From assembly GCF_039941015.1 (NCBI RefSeq), contig NZ_JBDVFI010000057.1: 64,000 bases of DNA; one strand, 5' to 3'. The position numbers were made by a program, and so were the translations under genes. The notes under the pieces were generated by a model. The model searched no databases. It worked only from the letters and a program-made list of their open reading frames with translations, and was not told the origin of the DNA. Source of the stretch: Sedimentitalea sp039941015. Lineage in GTDB: Bacteria > Pseudomonadota > Alphaproteobacteria > Rhodobacterales > Rhodobacteraceae. Below, in pieces: positions 17,063 to 26,856 of this stretch (the stretch's first letter is position 1; each line of letters starts with the position of its first letter).

Positions 17063-17397
17063 TTGCGAATTCCCCTGTCAAACAGACGCAACGGTGCGCC
17101 GAATCCTGTTGTGAGCCCACACTGGGCAGAACTGTCTAATTCTGTCAATAAGGATTTTTTGATCTGCGTAAAACTGTATTGCCCATGTCTTACGAACCAT
17201 ATTAGTTGCAGTGGCCCTGCCCTTCGGTTTGTAACTATCTGTATATCGCTTCCCTAAGGATCAAGCCTTTTTTTGGCGCAATATTAGCACTAGACAAGAG
17301 TGTCCAATTGGGGTCACGATCAAAAGACATTATTGTCTATTGCGTCAGCTGTGACCTGCATACTCAAGAGACACAGCGAAAATCAGGGAGAAGACCA
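17063..17397. other. 335-bp divergent promoter region (TRAP operon / amine operon)
   Basis: No gene seen. It holds the start signals of both operons; the AGGGAGAAG ribosome site for the gene at 17398 lies at its right edge. A pair of GACA-N4-TGTC palindromes near that end is listed separately. Confidence 0.5.
17293..17337. promoter_or_regulatory. Candidate operator: two GACA-N4-TGTC palindromes
   Basis: GACAAGAGTGTC (17293-17304) and GACATTATTGTC (17326-17337; the arms extend by one further pair, A325/T338) share arms and spacer length and are 33 bases apart, about three helical turns, so they face the same side of the DNA. They lie 60-105 bases before the start of the amine operon. The TetR-type regulator inside that operon is the obvious candidate binder (inference). 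Confidence 0.45.
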
Positions 17398-19812
17398 ATG
17401 CAGTCACATTACCGTGCCGTGGTGATCGGAGGCGGCGTTGTCGGCGCTTCGGTTTTGTACCACTTGGCAAAATTCGGCTGGAAAGACGTCTGCCTGATCG
17501 AGCGCAACGTTTTGACCGCAGGCTCAAGCTGGCATGCGGCGGGCGGATTTCATGCCCTGAACGCAGATCCCAACATTGCATCGCTTCAGGCCTATACGAT
17601 TGATCTGCTGTCGGAGATCGAAAAGGAATCAGGGCAGTCGGTCGGGATGCATATGACGGGTGGCATGACGCTGGCCGGCACTCCGGATCGGTGGGAATGG
17701 CTGCAATCTGCTTACCGCACTTTTCAATCTATCGGCATCGACGATGTGCGGCTGATAACGCCGAAGGAAGCCGGAGAGTTGAACCCGCTGGTGTCGACCC
17801 ATGGCATTCTGGGTGGCATGTTTGCCGACCGTGAAGGGTACGTCGACACCACAGGCACAGTGCATGCCTACGCTGGGGCCGCCAAGAAACACGGCGCCGA
17901 AGTGATCGAACATAACCGGGTGCTGGAGCTGATCCAGACCAACGATGGCTGGAATGTCGTGACCGAAAAAGGCACGATTCATGCCGAACATGTTGTCAAT
18001 GCCGGGGGTCTCTGGGCCAAACAGGTTGGCCGCATGGCGGGGATCGAACTGCCGGTTTCCCCGCTCAACCACCACTATCTCATCTCTGACACGATCCCCG
18101 AGGTCGCAGCGCTCGACAAGGAAATGCCTCTGACGGTCGACCTTGAAGGCTTTACCTACATGCGGCAGGACCAGCAGGGCATGTTGCTGGGGATCTACGA
18201 AATCGATCACGAACACTGGATGATGGATGGCGCGCCGTGGGAATATGGGTTCGAGTTGCAACAGGAAGATACCGACCGGATTGAAAAAGAGCTTACGCTC
18301 GGCTTTGAACGCTATCCGGCGTTGCAGAATGTCGGCGTGAAAACCTGGGTCAACGGGGCCTTTACCTTTGCCCCCGACGGCAATCCGCTGGTTGGGCCCG
18401 TACGGGGCAAGCCCGGCTATTGGTGCGCCTGTGGTGTGATGGCTGGGTTTCTTCAGGGCGGCGGCGTCGGCAAATCGCTGGCCGAATGGATGATCCACGG
18501 CGAACCCGAGGCCGATGTCTTTGGCATGGATGTGGCACGGTTCGGCCCCTATGCGGCGAACAAGGAATACATCAAACAGACCACCGGGCAATTCTATACC
18601 CGCAGGTTCGTGATGACCTACCCCAACGAACAGCTGCCTGCTGGTCGCCCACTTAAGAAAGCCCCCGCCTATTCCGACATGACGGCGGCAGGGTGCCGTT
18701 GGGGCGCAAGCTGGGGGCTGGAGGTGCCGCTCTACTTTGCGCCCTCCGAAGATTTTGTCGAAACGCCGACCCTCAAACGCTCGAACGCCCACGCGATCAT
18801 CGCGGAGGAGTGCAAAGCTGTGCGGGAGGCTGTCGGCCTGTTGGACATCTCGGGCTTCTCGCGCTTTGAGGTTTCGGACGCTGGAGCAGAGGCATGGCTG
18901 AATAAAATCATGGCTTCCAAACTGCCGGCCCCCGGTCGCGCCCGCCTCGCCCCGATGCTGTCCCCCGAAGGCAAGTTGAAGGGTGACCTAACCATATTCA
19001 ACTGGGGTGACGGTACCTGGTGGATCATGGGCAGCTATTACCTGCGCGAATGGCACATGCGCTGGTTTACCGATCATATGAGCGAAAACGTGATCCTTCG
19101 CGACATCTCCGATGCAATCGTCGGCTTCAGCCTGTCCGGGCCCAACAGCTTGAAGGTTCTGGAAAAGCTGACGGATGGCCCGATTGCCGACCTGCCGTTC
19201 ATGGGATGCGGCACCTTTGACGTCGGCCTGATCCGCGCCAAGGTCGGGCGGCTCTCGGTTTCTGGTGAATTGGGGTACGAGATCCACTGTTCGGCCGCAG
19301 AACACATCACGTTGCGCGAGACCTTTCTGGCAGCAGGCGCGGATCTCGGATTGCGCGAGGTCGGCTTCAACGCGTTGCTCAGTCTGCGGTTGGAAAAGAG
19401 TTTCGGCATCTGGGGCGCGGAGTTTACCCAAGGCTATACAGCGGCGCAGACCGGTATGGATCGCTGGATCGATTGGAGCAAATCCGACTTCATCGGACGC
19501 GACGCGGCTTTGATAGAACGTGATGGTACTGGCCCGGAACAGATTATCGTGACGCTGGAAATCGACGCATCGGATGCCGATGCCAGCGGGTATGAGCCAG
19601 TCTGGAAAAACGGCACATTGGTAGGCTTTGTCACCTCGGGCGGCTATGGTCATACGGTAGGCAAATCGCTGGCAATGGCCATGATCGACCGAACGGCCAG
19701 CACCGAAGGGACCGAATTGGCCGTGCATATCGTTGGTGCCGAACGTCCCGCGCGGGTGATTTCGGCCTCTCCTTATGACGCCGAAGGCAAAGGAATGCGA
19801 GGCGCAGGATGA
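17398..19812 (+). CDS. Dimethylglycine dehydrogenase-like FAD/GcvT protein
   Basis: An 804-aa two-part enzyme. The N-terminal DAO-type FAD domain begins with GGGVVG (residues 11-16) and has the SSWHAAGG segment whose His46 matches the residue that binds FAD covalently in dimethylglycine and sarcosine dehydrogenases. The C-terminal half is a GcvT-like folate-binding domain (from about residue 430) with GLLDISGFSRFEV and FSLSGPNSLKVLEKL. The enzyme oxidises an N-methyl group and passes the C1 unit to tetrahydrofolate. Start 17398 is chosen because AGGGAGAAG precedes it and the fold begins at once; an open frame extends upstream without homology. The end overlaps the mttB-like gene by four bases. 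The substrate may be dimethylglycine or another N-methyl amine. Confidence 0.88.
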   Translation: MQSHYRAVVIGGGVVGASVLYHLAKFGWKDVCLIERNVLTAGSSWHAAGGFHALNADPNIASLQAYTIDLLSEIEKESGQSVGMHMTGGMTLAGTPDRWEWLQSAYRTFQSIGIDDVRLITPKEAGELNPLVSTHGILGGMFADREGYVDTTGTVHAYAGAAKKHGAEVIEHNRVLELIQTNDGWNVVTEKGTIHAEHVVNAGGLWAKQVGRMAGIELPVSPLNHHYLISDTIPEVAALDKEMPLTVDLEGFTYMRQDQQGMLLGIYEIDHEHWMMDGAPWEYGFELQQEDTDRIEKELTLGFERYPALQNVGVKTWVNGAFTFAPDGNPLVGPVRGKPGYWCACGVMAGFLQGGGVGKSLAEWMIHGEPEADVFGMDVARFGPYAANKEYIKQTTGQFYTRRFVMTYPNEQLPAGRPLKKAPAYSDMTAAGCRWGASWGLEVPLYFAPSEDFVETPTLKRSNAHAIIAEECKAVREAVGLLDISGFSRFEVSDAGAEAWLNKIMASKLPAPGRARLAPMLSPEGKLKGDLTIFNWGDGTWWIMGSYYLREWHMRWFTDHMSENVILRDISDAIVGFSLSGPNSLKVLEKLTDGPIADLPFMGCGTFDVGLIRAKVGRLSVSGELGYEIHCSAAEHITLRETFLAAGADLGLREVGFNALLSLRLEKSFGIWGAEFTQGYTAAQTGMDRWIDWSKSDFIGRDAALIERDGTGPEQIIVTLEIDASDADASGYEPVWKNGTLVGFVTSGGYGHTVGKSLAMAMIDRTASTEGTELAVHIVGAERPARVISASPYDAEGKGMRGAG

Positions 19813-21365
19813 CACCCGAAACCCCGCCAGAACCACGGGCAAGGAGGCGACGCGGGCGCGGCGATGGCAAGCCACCCCCCTCAAAACGCGCAGTCAACTA
19901 CAGCAAGTTGCGCAACCCCTTTCCCACGATGAACGTGTTCTCGGACGACGAGATCGAGAACATGCATCAAACCGCCCTGCGCATTCTTCAAGAGCTAGGC
20001 GTCAAGATCCTCTTGCCCGAAGCGCGCAAAATCTATGCGCAAGGCGGCGCGCGGGTCGATGAAGTCAGCCAGATGGTCTATCTCGGGCATGATATGGTGA
20101 AGGCGGCACTCGCTTCGGCCCCGAAATCGATCAACTGCATGGCCGGGGCGCGGGCGCGCGACATAAACATGGAGCTGGGCTGTCTGACCTTCCAACCCGG
20201 TGCTGGCTGCCCGAATGCAACCGATCTTGAGCGCGGACGCCGGCCCGGCAGTGGCAGCGATTTCCGCGAATTGATTCAGCTCACCCACCATTTTGACGTC
20301 TTCCAAATGGTTTCTCCGCTAGTCGAACCTCAGGATATACCAACCAACCTGCGCCACTATTTCACGGTTGAGGCGCAGCTGACCCTGACCGACAAATTCC
20401 CATTCTTCTTTTCGCGCGGCACGCCACAAGTCATGGACAGCTTTAAAATGCTGAAAGACTTCCGCGGGCTGTCAGACGACGCGTTTCAGGCCAACCCTTA
20501 CTGCTACACGATCATTAACACCAACAGCCCTCGTACGCTGGACATTCCCATGGCGCAGGGGCTGATCGACTTTGCGCGCTATGGCCAGATGCCGATCGTC
20601 ACGCCGTTTACCCTGATGGGGGCCATGGCGCCGATCACCGTGGCCGGGGCCATCACGCTTAGCCATGCCGAGGTGTTGGCCGCGATCACCCTGAACCAGC
20701 TTGTCCGTCCCGGCGCGCCGATCTGCTACGGCACCTTCACCTCGAATGTGGACATGAAATCGGGCGCGCCCGCGCTTGGCACCCCCACTCACTTTCAGGC
20801 AAGTCTAGCCGCCGGGCAGCTTGCTCGCTTCATCGGTCTGCCATGGAGGTCGGCAGCAGGGTCCGCCTCCAATCTTAACGACGTACAGGCGGCGAACGAG
20901 AACCAGATGGGGCTTTGGGGCTGTCTCATGGCGGGTGCGTCAGTGGTCATCCATTCCGCAGGCTGGCTCGAAAGCGGGCTGACCGTCTCTTACGAAAAGC
21001 TGATTACCGATGTCGAAGTCTTGAACATGATCGCCGAACTTTGCGCGGGCAACACCGCAAGCGCTGACGAAATCGGGTTTGAGGCGGCGATCAGCGAAGT
21101 GGACCCAAGCGGGCATTTTTTTGCCACCAGTCAGACGATGGCGCGGTATGACACGGCGTTCTACGAACCCGTCGTACATGATTACGCCAATTTCGGGACG
21201 TGGACGGAACACGGCGCGCCTGATGCCAACACCCGCGCCACGGCGGTCTGGAAAGGTATTCTTGCCGCGGACAACCGCCCTGACATCGACGAAGCTAAGG
21301 CCGAGGCCTTAGATGCCTTCATAGAAAAGCGCACCGCTGAGGGCGGTGCACCGACGGAGAGCTGA
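19809..21365 (+). CDS. MttB-like (non-pyrrolysine) trimethylamine/glycine-betaine methyltransferase family
   Basis: A 518-aa member of the trimethylamine methyltransferase (MttB) superfamily: a basic N-terminal extension (residues 1-35), then a TIM-barrel core with LQELGVKI, GRRPGSGSDF, the TPFTLMGAMAPITVAGAI segment and GWLESGLTVSYEKL. The frame contains no internal amber codon, so it is the non-pyrrolysine type, to which glycine-betaine methyltransferases belong. Those enzymes pass a methyl group to a corrinoid protein, yet no corrinoid-protein gene lies in the window. It overlaps the upstream dehydrogenase gene (ATGA), indicating translational coupling and a joint role in demethylating a quaternary or tertiary amine. 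Confidence 0.87.
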   Translation: MTPETPPEPRARRRRGRGDGKPPPSKRAVNYSKLRNPFPTMNVFSDDEIENMHQTALRILQELGVKILLPEARKIYAQGGARVDEVSQMVYLGHDMVKAALASAPKSINCMAGARARDINMELGCLTFQPGAGCPNATDLERGRRPGSGSDFRELIQLTHHFDVFQMVSPLVEPQDIPTNLRHYFTVEAQLTLTDKFPFFFSRGTPQVMDSFKMLKDFRGLSDDAFQANPYCYTIINTNSPRTLDIPMAQGLIDFARYGQMPIVTPFTLMGAMAPITVAGAITLSHAEVLAAITLNQLVRPGAPICYGTFTSNVDMKSGAPALGTPTHFQASLAAGQLARFIGLPWRSAAGSASNLNDVQAANENQMGLWGCLMAGASVVIHSAGWLESGLTVSYEKLITDVEVLNMIAELCAGNTASADEIGFEAAISEVDPSGHFFATSQTMARYDTAFYEPVVHDYANFGTWTEHGAPDANTRATAVWKGILAADNRPDIDEAKAEALDAFIEKRTAEGGAPTES

Positions 21366-21366
21366 T

Positions 21367-22038
21367 ATGCCCGCAAGACTTACACCGCTTTTACATCGGG
21401 ATGACCCGGACAAGGACCCGCTGGTCGGCCATGTAAAGGTCACACGCGAAGACTGGCTGAACGTGGCGCGCGACGTCCTCGTCAGCGAGGGAGTCGCCGA
21501 GGTCAAGGTTCTGGCGCTCGGCAGGCGCCTTGAGGTGTCCCGTTCCAGCTTTTATGGCTACTTCAAGAGCCGCAAACACCTGCTCGAAGCATTGCTGGAC
21601 GACTGGGAAAACCGAAACACAAGGTCGATTGTGGAAAGCGTTGAGGCGCCTGCCGACTCCATTTCTGAAGCTGTCTGCAACTTCTTTCGCTGCTTTTTAG
21701 ACCCGGGATTGTTTGATCACGGACTGGACTTTGCAGTCAGGGAATGGTCGCGCCGGGACGGTGCGGTGCGTCAACGCATCGACGCTGCCGATGCGGCACG
21801 CCTCAAGGCCCTCAGCGCCATGTTTGAACGCTTTGGATACTCTGAATATGACGCTGATACCCGCGCGCGCATTCTCTATTTCATGCAGCTTGGCTATCAT
21901 GCGCTGGAACTGCGCGAACCGATGTCGGAACGGATCGCACGGCTCGAAGGTTATCTGCGCGGCTTTACAGGGGTTGACCCTGATCCACAGGTGATTGCCG
22001 ATCTGCGTGATTTCGTGATCGACCTGAACACACAATGA
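21367..22038 (+). CDS. TetR-family transcriptional regulator
   Basis: A 223-aa regulator from the ATG at 21367, one base after the mttB-like stop, with ACGGAGAG upstream. The N-terminal helix-turn-helix is clear: VKVLALGRRLEVSRSSFYGYFKSRKHLLEALL. The C-terminal ligand domain is poorly conserved, as usual. It is embedded in the amine operon and its stop overlaps soxB by four bases, so it is probably an autoregulated repressor responding to a methylated amine or derivative; GACA-N4-TGTC sites upstream of the operon are candidate targets. Confidence 0.85.
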   Translation: MPARLTPLLHRDDPDKDPLVGHVKVTREDWLNVARDVLVSEGVAEVKVLALGRRLEVSRSSFYGYFKSRKHLLEALLDDWENRNTRSIVESVEAPADSISEAVCNFFRCFLDPGLFDHGLDFAVREWSRRDGAVRQRIDAADAARLKALSAMFERFGYSEYDADTRARILYFMQLGYHALELREPMSERIARLEGYLRGFTGVDPDPQVIADLRDFVIDLNTQ

Positions 22039-23285
22039 AACGTTATTCTGCTTTCAACCTGCTCCGCGAAGGTTTGCGCGGTCACACCGGCTGGGGCAAG
22101 GCATGGCGCTCTCCTGTCCCTAAACCCTCTTATGATGCCGTGATCATCGGGGCTGGCGGCCACGGCTTGGCGACCGCATATTACCTTGCCAAGAACCACG
22201 GCCTGACCAATGTCGCGGTGGTCGAAAAAGGCTGGCTGGGCGGCGGCAATACCGGACGTAATACCACGGTGATCAGATCGAACTATTTCTATCCCGAAAG
22301 TGCGGCGCTCTATGATCTCTCGGTCAGGCTCTATGAAAACCTGTCGCGCGATCTGAACTATAACGTCATGTTCTCGCAGCGGGGCATGGTGGTGACCGCG
22401 CATTCTGACCCCGAAATGGAAATGGCGGCGCGGCAGGTCAACGCCATGCGGCTCAACGGGGTTGATGCGGAACTGCTCGACCGCGATCAGGTTCGCAAGC
22501 GGGCACCCTTGCTTAACTTCGGCGCAGATATGCGTGCGCCGATCCATGGTGGCGTGCTGCAACCCCGCGCAGGCACCGGACGGCATGACGCTGTTGCATG
22601 GGGCTATGCGCGGGCGGCAGACGCCTTGGGCGTCGACATCATCCAGAATTGCGAGGTTCAGGATTTCATCTTTGAGGCCGGGCGTTGTGTCGGCGTTCAC
22701 ACGTCACAAGGCGACATTCGTGCCGGTGTTGTGGGCGCGGCCGTGGCCGGGCATTCCTCGGTCCTTGCCAAGATGGCCGGGTATGACCTGCCGATCACCT
22801 CTTACGCCTTGCAGGCTTTTGTGTCGGAACCGCTCAAGCCGGTTCTGGATACGGTCGTTCTCTGCCCGCCTTACGGCACCTACGTCAGCCAATCCGACAA
22901 GGGTGGGTTGGTGATCGGTGGCGGGCTGGACCGGATCCCGTCTTACGCGCAACGCGGCAATCTGCCGGTGCAGGAAACCGTGTTGGCCGGATTGGTGGAA
23001 ATGATGCCCGCGCTCGCGTCGGTCAAATTGCTGCGTCATTGGGCGGGCATCGTGGACGTGACACCCGACAGTTCGCCCATCATCGGTCCGTCCGGCGTCG
23101 ACGGGCTGTATCTCAACTGCGGCTGGGGTACGGGTGGGTTCAAGGCGATCCCGGCGGGCGGATATCTATTTGCCCACATCCTCGCGACCGGCACCCACCA
23201 CGAGATCAGTCGCCCGTTTGACCGCAACCGGTTCGTCACGGGTCATCTGATCGACGAAGGCGCGGCCTCTGGCATCGCACATTAG
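22035..23285 (+). CDS. soxB: Sarcosine oxidase subunit beta
   Basis: A 416-aa FAD-dependent amine oxidoreductase subunit. Motifs: the dinucleotide loop GAGGHGLATAYYLAKNHG (from about residue 38), WLGGGNTGRNTTVIRSNYFYPESAALY (SoxB-specific flavin-site block), and the C-terminal LYLNCGWGTGGFKAIPAGG. In heterotetrameric sarcosine oxidase the beta subunit holds the FAD site that oxidises sarcosine, plus the covalent FMN shared with alpha. It follows the TetR gene with a four-base overlap and leads soxD, soxA and soxG in canonical B-D-A-G order. Confidence 0.93.
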   Translation: MKRYSAFNLLREGLRGHTGWGKAWRSPVPKPSYDAVIIGAGGHGLATAYYLAKNHGLTNVAVVEKGWLGGGNTGRNTTVIRSNYFYPESAALYDLSVRLYENLSRDLNYNVMFSQRGMVVTAHSDPEMEMAARQVNAMRLNGVDAELLDRDQVRKRAPLLNFGADMRAPIHGGVLQPRAGTGRHDAVAWGYARAADALGVDIIQNCEVQDFIFEAGRCVGVHTSQGDIRAGVVGAAVAGHSSVLAKMAGYDLPITSYALQAFVSEPLKPVLDTVVLCPPYGTYVSQSDKGGLVIGGGLDRIPSYAQRGNLPVQETVLAGLVEMMPALASVKLLRHWAGIVDVTPDSSPIIGPSGVDGLYLNCGWGTGGFKAIPAGGYLFAHILATGTHHEISRPFDRNRFVTGHLIDEGAASGIAH

Positions 23286-23294
23286 GACAGGCAC

Positions 23295-23561
23295 ATGCAG
23301 ATTTTTCCATGCCCCTTTTGCGGCCCCCGCAACGAGACCGAGTTCCACTTTGCAGGCGAACTGGGCAAGCTCAGACCCGAAACCACTGAAAAGGTCGTTG
23401 AGCAGGACTGGGCCACCTACCTTTACGCGCAGCGCAACGACAAGGGCCTCGTGCGCGAGGTCTGGATGCATCTGACCTGTTCCGAACTCTTTGAGATGGA
23501 GCGCGACAGCGTGACCATGCAAGTGCTGGGCAGCCAATCCTTGAGAGAGGATGCAGAATGA
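23295..23561 (+). CDS. soxD: Sarcosine oxidase subunit delta
   Basis: An 88-aa protein beginning MQIFPCPFCGPRNETEF: the Cys-Pro-x-Cys zinc-site motif and length are those of SoxD. The W(A/M)xxLxxxRNxKG and EVWMHLTCSELFEMERD segments are also typical. It is a structural Zn subunit of the heterotetramer, and its end overlaps the soxA start by four bases. Confidence 0.93.
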   Translation: MQIFPCPFCGPRNETEFHFAGELGKLRPETTEKVVEQDWATYLYAQRNDKGLVREVWMHLTCSELFEMERDSVTMQVLGSQSLREDAE

Positions 23562-26354
23562 CCTCGCATCGTACATCTCGGGTCGCATTGATCGACCGCG
23601 CGCAACCACTGCGGTTCTCCTTTGATGGCCGCGATTATCAAGGCTTTGCAGGTGATACCCTTGCTTCTGCTCTGCTTGCCAATGGCGTACGCGTCATGGG
23701 GCGAAGCTTTAAATACCACCGCGCTCGTGGGCCGTGGGGGGGCGTGGGTCGATGATCCCAATGCGATCATGACCGTAACGCTGAACGGGCAAACATTTCC
23801 TAATTGTCCGGCAACCACGACACCGCTTGTTGATGGCATGCAGGCCCGTGCGGTCAATGCCTGGCCCTCGGCGGCCTTTGATATCAAAAGCGGTCTGGAT
23901 GTGTTGCACCGCTGGTTGAGTGCCGGATTTTACTACAAGACATTCATGTGGCCCAACTGGCACCTGTTCGAGCCGATGATCCGCAAGATGGCGGGTCTGG
24001 GCGATATCAGCCGTGAAGTGCCCGAACGTTACAGCGCGGATCAAATCCATGAACACTGCGAGGTGCTGGTGGTCGGCGGCGGTGCTGCGGGGCTTGCGGC
24101 AGCCCGCACGGCGGCCGAGGCAGGCAAGGACGTTGTGCTGGTTGATGATCACCCAGTGCTGGGCGGCGGCCTGCACCAGATGCCAAAGGTCGAAGGCCTC
24201 GCGCCTGCTGATTGGATTGCGGAACAAGTCCGCGCGATCACATCTGCGGGTGGGCGCATCCTGACCAAGACAACGGCATTCGGCGTCTATGATCACGGCT
24301 TGGTCGGACTTGCCGAAAATGGCATCTTTGGCACCGCGCCGCGCCTGCGCCGGATGCGCGCGGACCGTATCGTCCTCGCCACCGGCGCCCTTGATCGGCC
24401 CATCACTTTCGCGGGGAACGACCGTCCCGGTGTGATGTCTGTGGACGGGGCCTGCGAGTATTTAGCGCGCTACGGTGTACTTGCAGGACACCGGATTGCG
24501 CTGGTCTCTAACAAAAGCCTGGCCGATGCGGCTGAAGTTCTCCTGACGAACGCCGGTACTCAGATTCTACGCTTGAACCCCGATGATGGCCGCTTGCGGG
24601 CATTGGGTGGCAAGCAGATCAAGGGGATAGCCCAAGGGGCGAGGCACCATGATGTCGATACGATCCTCGCTTCGGGCGGGATGAACCCTCTTGTGCATCT
24701 GTGGCGTCATGCGGGCGGCAAGCTGGATTGGTGCGAAGCGCGACAAGCGTTCCTGCCCGGCACGGCACCGGATGGAATGGTTGCAGTCGGTGCCGTGAAC
24801 GGGGCGTTTGATCTTGACGTATCCTTGTCCGAGGCCCGAGCGGCCGGGGATGGCAACACTCCGGGCGTGTCGTCGACCAGTTATATGCTTGCCCCGCTCT
24901 GGCCCGATCCCGGCAGCAAGGGGCGGCAATGGATCGATTTCCAACATGACGTGACGCTCAAGGACGTCGAACTCGCCGCGCGCGAGAACTATGTCTCGGT
25001 CGAACATCTCAAACGCTACACTACCCTTGGCATGGCGTCCGATCAGGGCAAGACTTCGAACATGGCGGGGTTGGCGGCGATGGCTGCTGTGCAGGGACGC
25101 CCGCTGCCCGAGGTCGGCACGACAACTTTTCGCCCGCCATTCGTGCCGATGCCGCTTGAGATGTATCACGGTCTGCATACAAAACAGCTCTGGCATCCGC
25201 TCAAGCGTCTCGCGTTAGAACCTCAGCACCGTGCGGCCGAGGCTGCGCTAGGAGAGTTTGGTGGCTGGTTGCGGCCCGCATGGTACGGCAAGGGCGAGGC
25301 CAAGGACCTGATCCGCCAAGAGGTTCTGACCGCACGCGCCTCGGCAGGGATCTTCGATGCCTCGCCTCTTGGCAAGATCGAAGTGATGGGACCAGACGCC
25401 GAGGCATTTGTAAATTTCATCTACTACAACACGATCCGCACCCTGAAACCGGGCCACATCCGCTATGGCTTTATGCTGACCGAAGGTGGAATCGTCATGG
25501 ATGACGGGGTGATTGCCCGGCTGGGTCAGGACCGTTTTGTCATCTCCTGCTCGTCCAGCCATGTCGATAGCGTATCCATGCATCTTGAGGCATGGCGGCA
25601 GGACGGCAATGACCCCGACCGAATATTCATCCATGATCTGACACAGCATTGGGCGACGATCACCGTCGCAGGCCCTAAAGCGCGCGAGATCCTTGCCGCG
25701 CTGGCGCTTGACGTTGACCTGTGCCGCGAAACCTTTCCGCATATGACCTTGCGAGAGACGCGTTTCAAAGACTCCCTCCTGCGGGTCGCGCGGGTCAGTT
25801 TCACCGGCGATCTCAGCTATGAGCTCTCCATTCGGCGGACCAAGGTCCCCGCGCTCTGGGATGCCGTGATCAAGGCTGGCACCGCGCAGGGAGCTGCGCC
25901 GATTGGAATCGAGGCGCTTTCGATCCTGCGCGCCGAAAAGGGCTATATCATGGTCGGCAAGGACACCGATGGCGAAACCATGCCCCATGATCTGGGCTTT
26001 GGCATTCCCCGTCTCAGGAAGGCTGCGGCTTTCATCGGCGACCGCAGCCTGCACTGCGACAAGGCCAATGCAACCAACCGCAAGACGCTGGTCGGGCTCG
26101 CCGTTACTCCGGACGCGACCCCTTTGCCCACTGGCGCCCATCTCGTCGAGGGCTCACCACTTCGGTCGCTGGGCTATGTTACCTCCAGCTACGACAGTCC
26201 GACACTTGGCCATCCCATTGCTCTCGGGCTGGTCGAAAACGGGGCGTCACGGATCGGGGAAACCATCACGGTCTGGCATTTGGGCGAGACTCAAAAGGCC
26301 ACGATATGCGCGCCTTGCGCGTTCGATCTCAAAGGAGAGCGACTTAATGCGTGA
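23558..26354 (+). pseudogene. soxA: Sarcosine oxidase subunit alpha, frameshifted at a G7 run
   Basis: Translation from 23558 gives the normal SoxA beginning (LIDRAQPLRFSFDGRDYQG, then DTLASALLANGV, RSFKYHRARGPWG) but stops after 65 codons. The rest continues in the +1 frame from a seven-G run at 23736-23742: removing one G joins RGPWG to AWVDDPNAIMTVTL and yields a 931-aa protein. Downstream parts are intact: the ferredoxin-like N-terminal domain, NAD-binding VLVVGGGAAGLAAARTAAEAGKDVVLVDD, and the GcvT folate domain (RQEVLTARASAGIFDASPLGKIEV onward). Alpha carries NAD+ and tetrahydrofolate and makes 5,10-methylene-THF. Either the gene is off (slippage or mutation) or the base call in the homopolymer is wrong. 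All neighbouring sox genes look intact, which favours error or a very recent, reversible change. Confidence 0.85.
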
Positions 26355-26856
26355 CGACAGTGAAAGATGGGACGCTGCTGACCCTAACGGCTACGTCCAT
26401 GCGGCAAACGGCATAACGCTTGTCCCTGCCGCCGTCTCGCGGCAGACGCTGCTATCGGGATCGCGTGTTCTGACCCAAACAGAACAATCAATCGCAAGCT
26501 GGCCAGACATTGTGGCGGACGAGAGCTATGCGCTCTCAATCCGCCGGGATCGCGTTCTGCTGGTTAACGGTCCGGCGGTAGCGGAAGGTTGGCATGAAGA
26601 CAGCTGCCAGGCAGTCTCCGACGCCAGCGACGCTTATGCTGTGTTGGACATGAGCGGCGAAAAATCACTGGAGGTCCTAAAACGCGGCGCCGAGCTGAAC
26701 TTGAACATACCTTCCAAATCCACAGCACGGATTGTATTTGGTCTTGGTGTTTTTTTATACAGATATGACGCAGAAAACAGATTTCGCATTCATGTCGCCA
26801 GTGGTTATGCCGAAGCATTGGTTATCAGCTTGAAGGGCGCAATCGCCGCAGCGTGA
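26347..26856 (+). CDS. soxG: Sarcosine oxidase subunit gamma
   Basis: A 169-aa protein starting at an ATG that overlaps the soxA stop by eight bases and is preceded by AAAGGAGAG. It has the GcvT-like fold remnants of SoxG: the SWPDIVADESYALSIRRDRVLLVNG opening strand, AYAVLDMSGEKSLEVLKRGAELNL, and the RFRIHVASGYAEALVISL C-terminal strand. The first 45 residues are divergent. Position as last gene after soxBDA supports the call. Confidence 0.8.
   Translation: MRDDSERWDAADPNGYVHAANGITLVPAAVSRQTLLSGSRVLTQTEQSIASWPDIVADESYALSIRRDRVLLVNGPAVAEGWHEDSCQAVSDASDAYAVLDMSGEKSLEVLKRGAELNLNIPSKSTARIVFGLGVFLYRYDAENRFRIHVASGYAEALVISLKGAIAAA

Noticed and set aside
19809..21365. Whether the MttB-like gene is a pyrrolysine type
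   Set aside because: The frame has no internal TAG and no pyl genes are visible, so it is the non-pyrrolysine branch.
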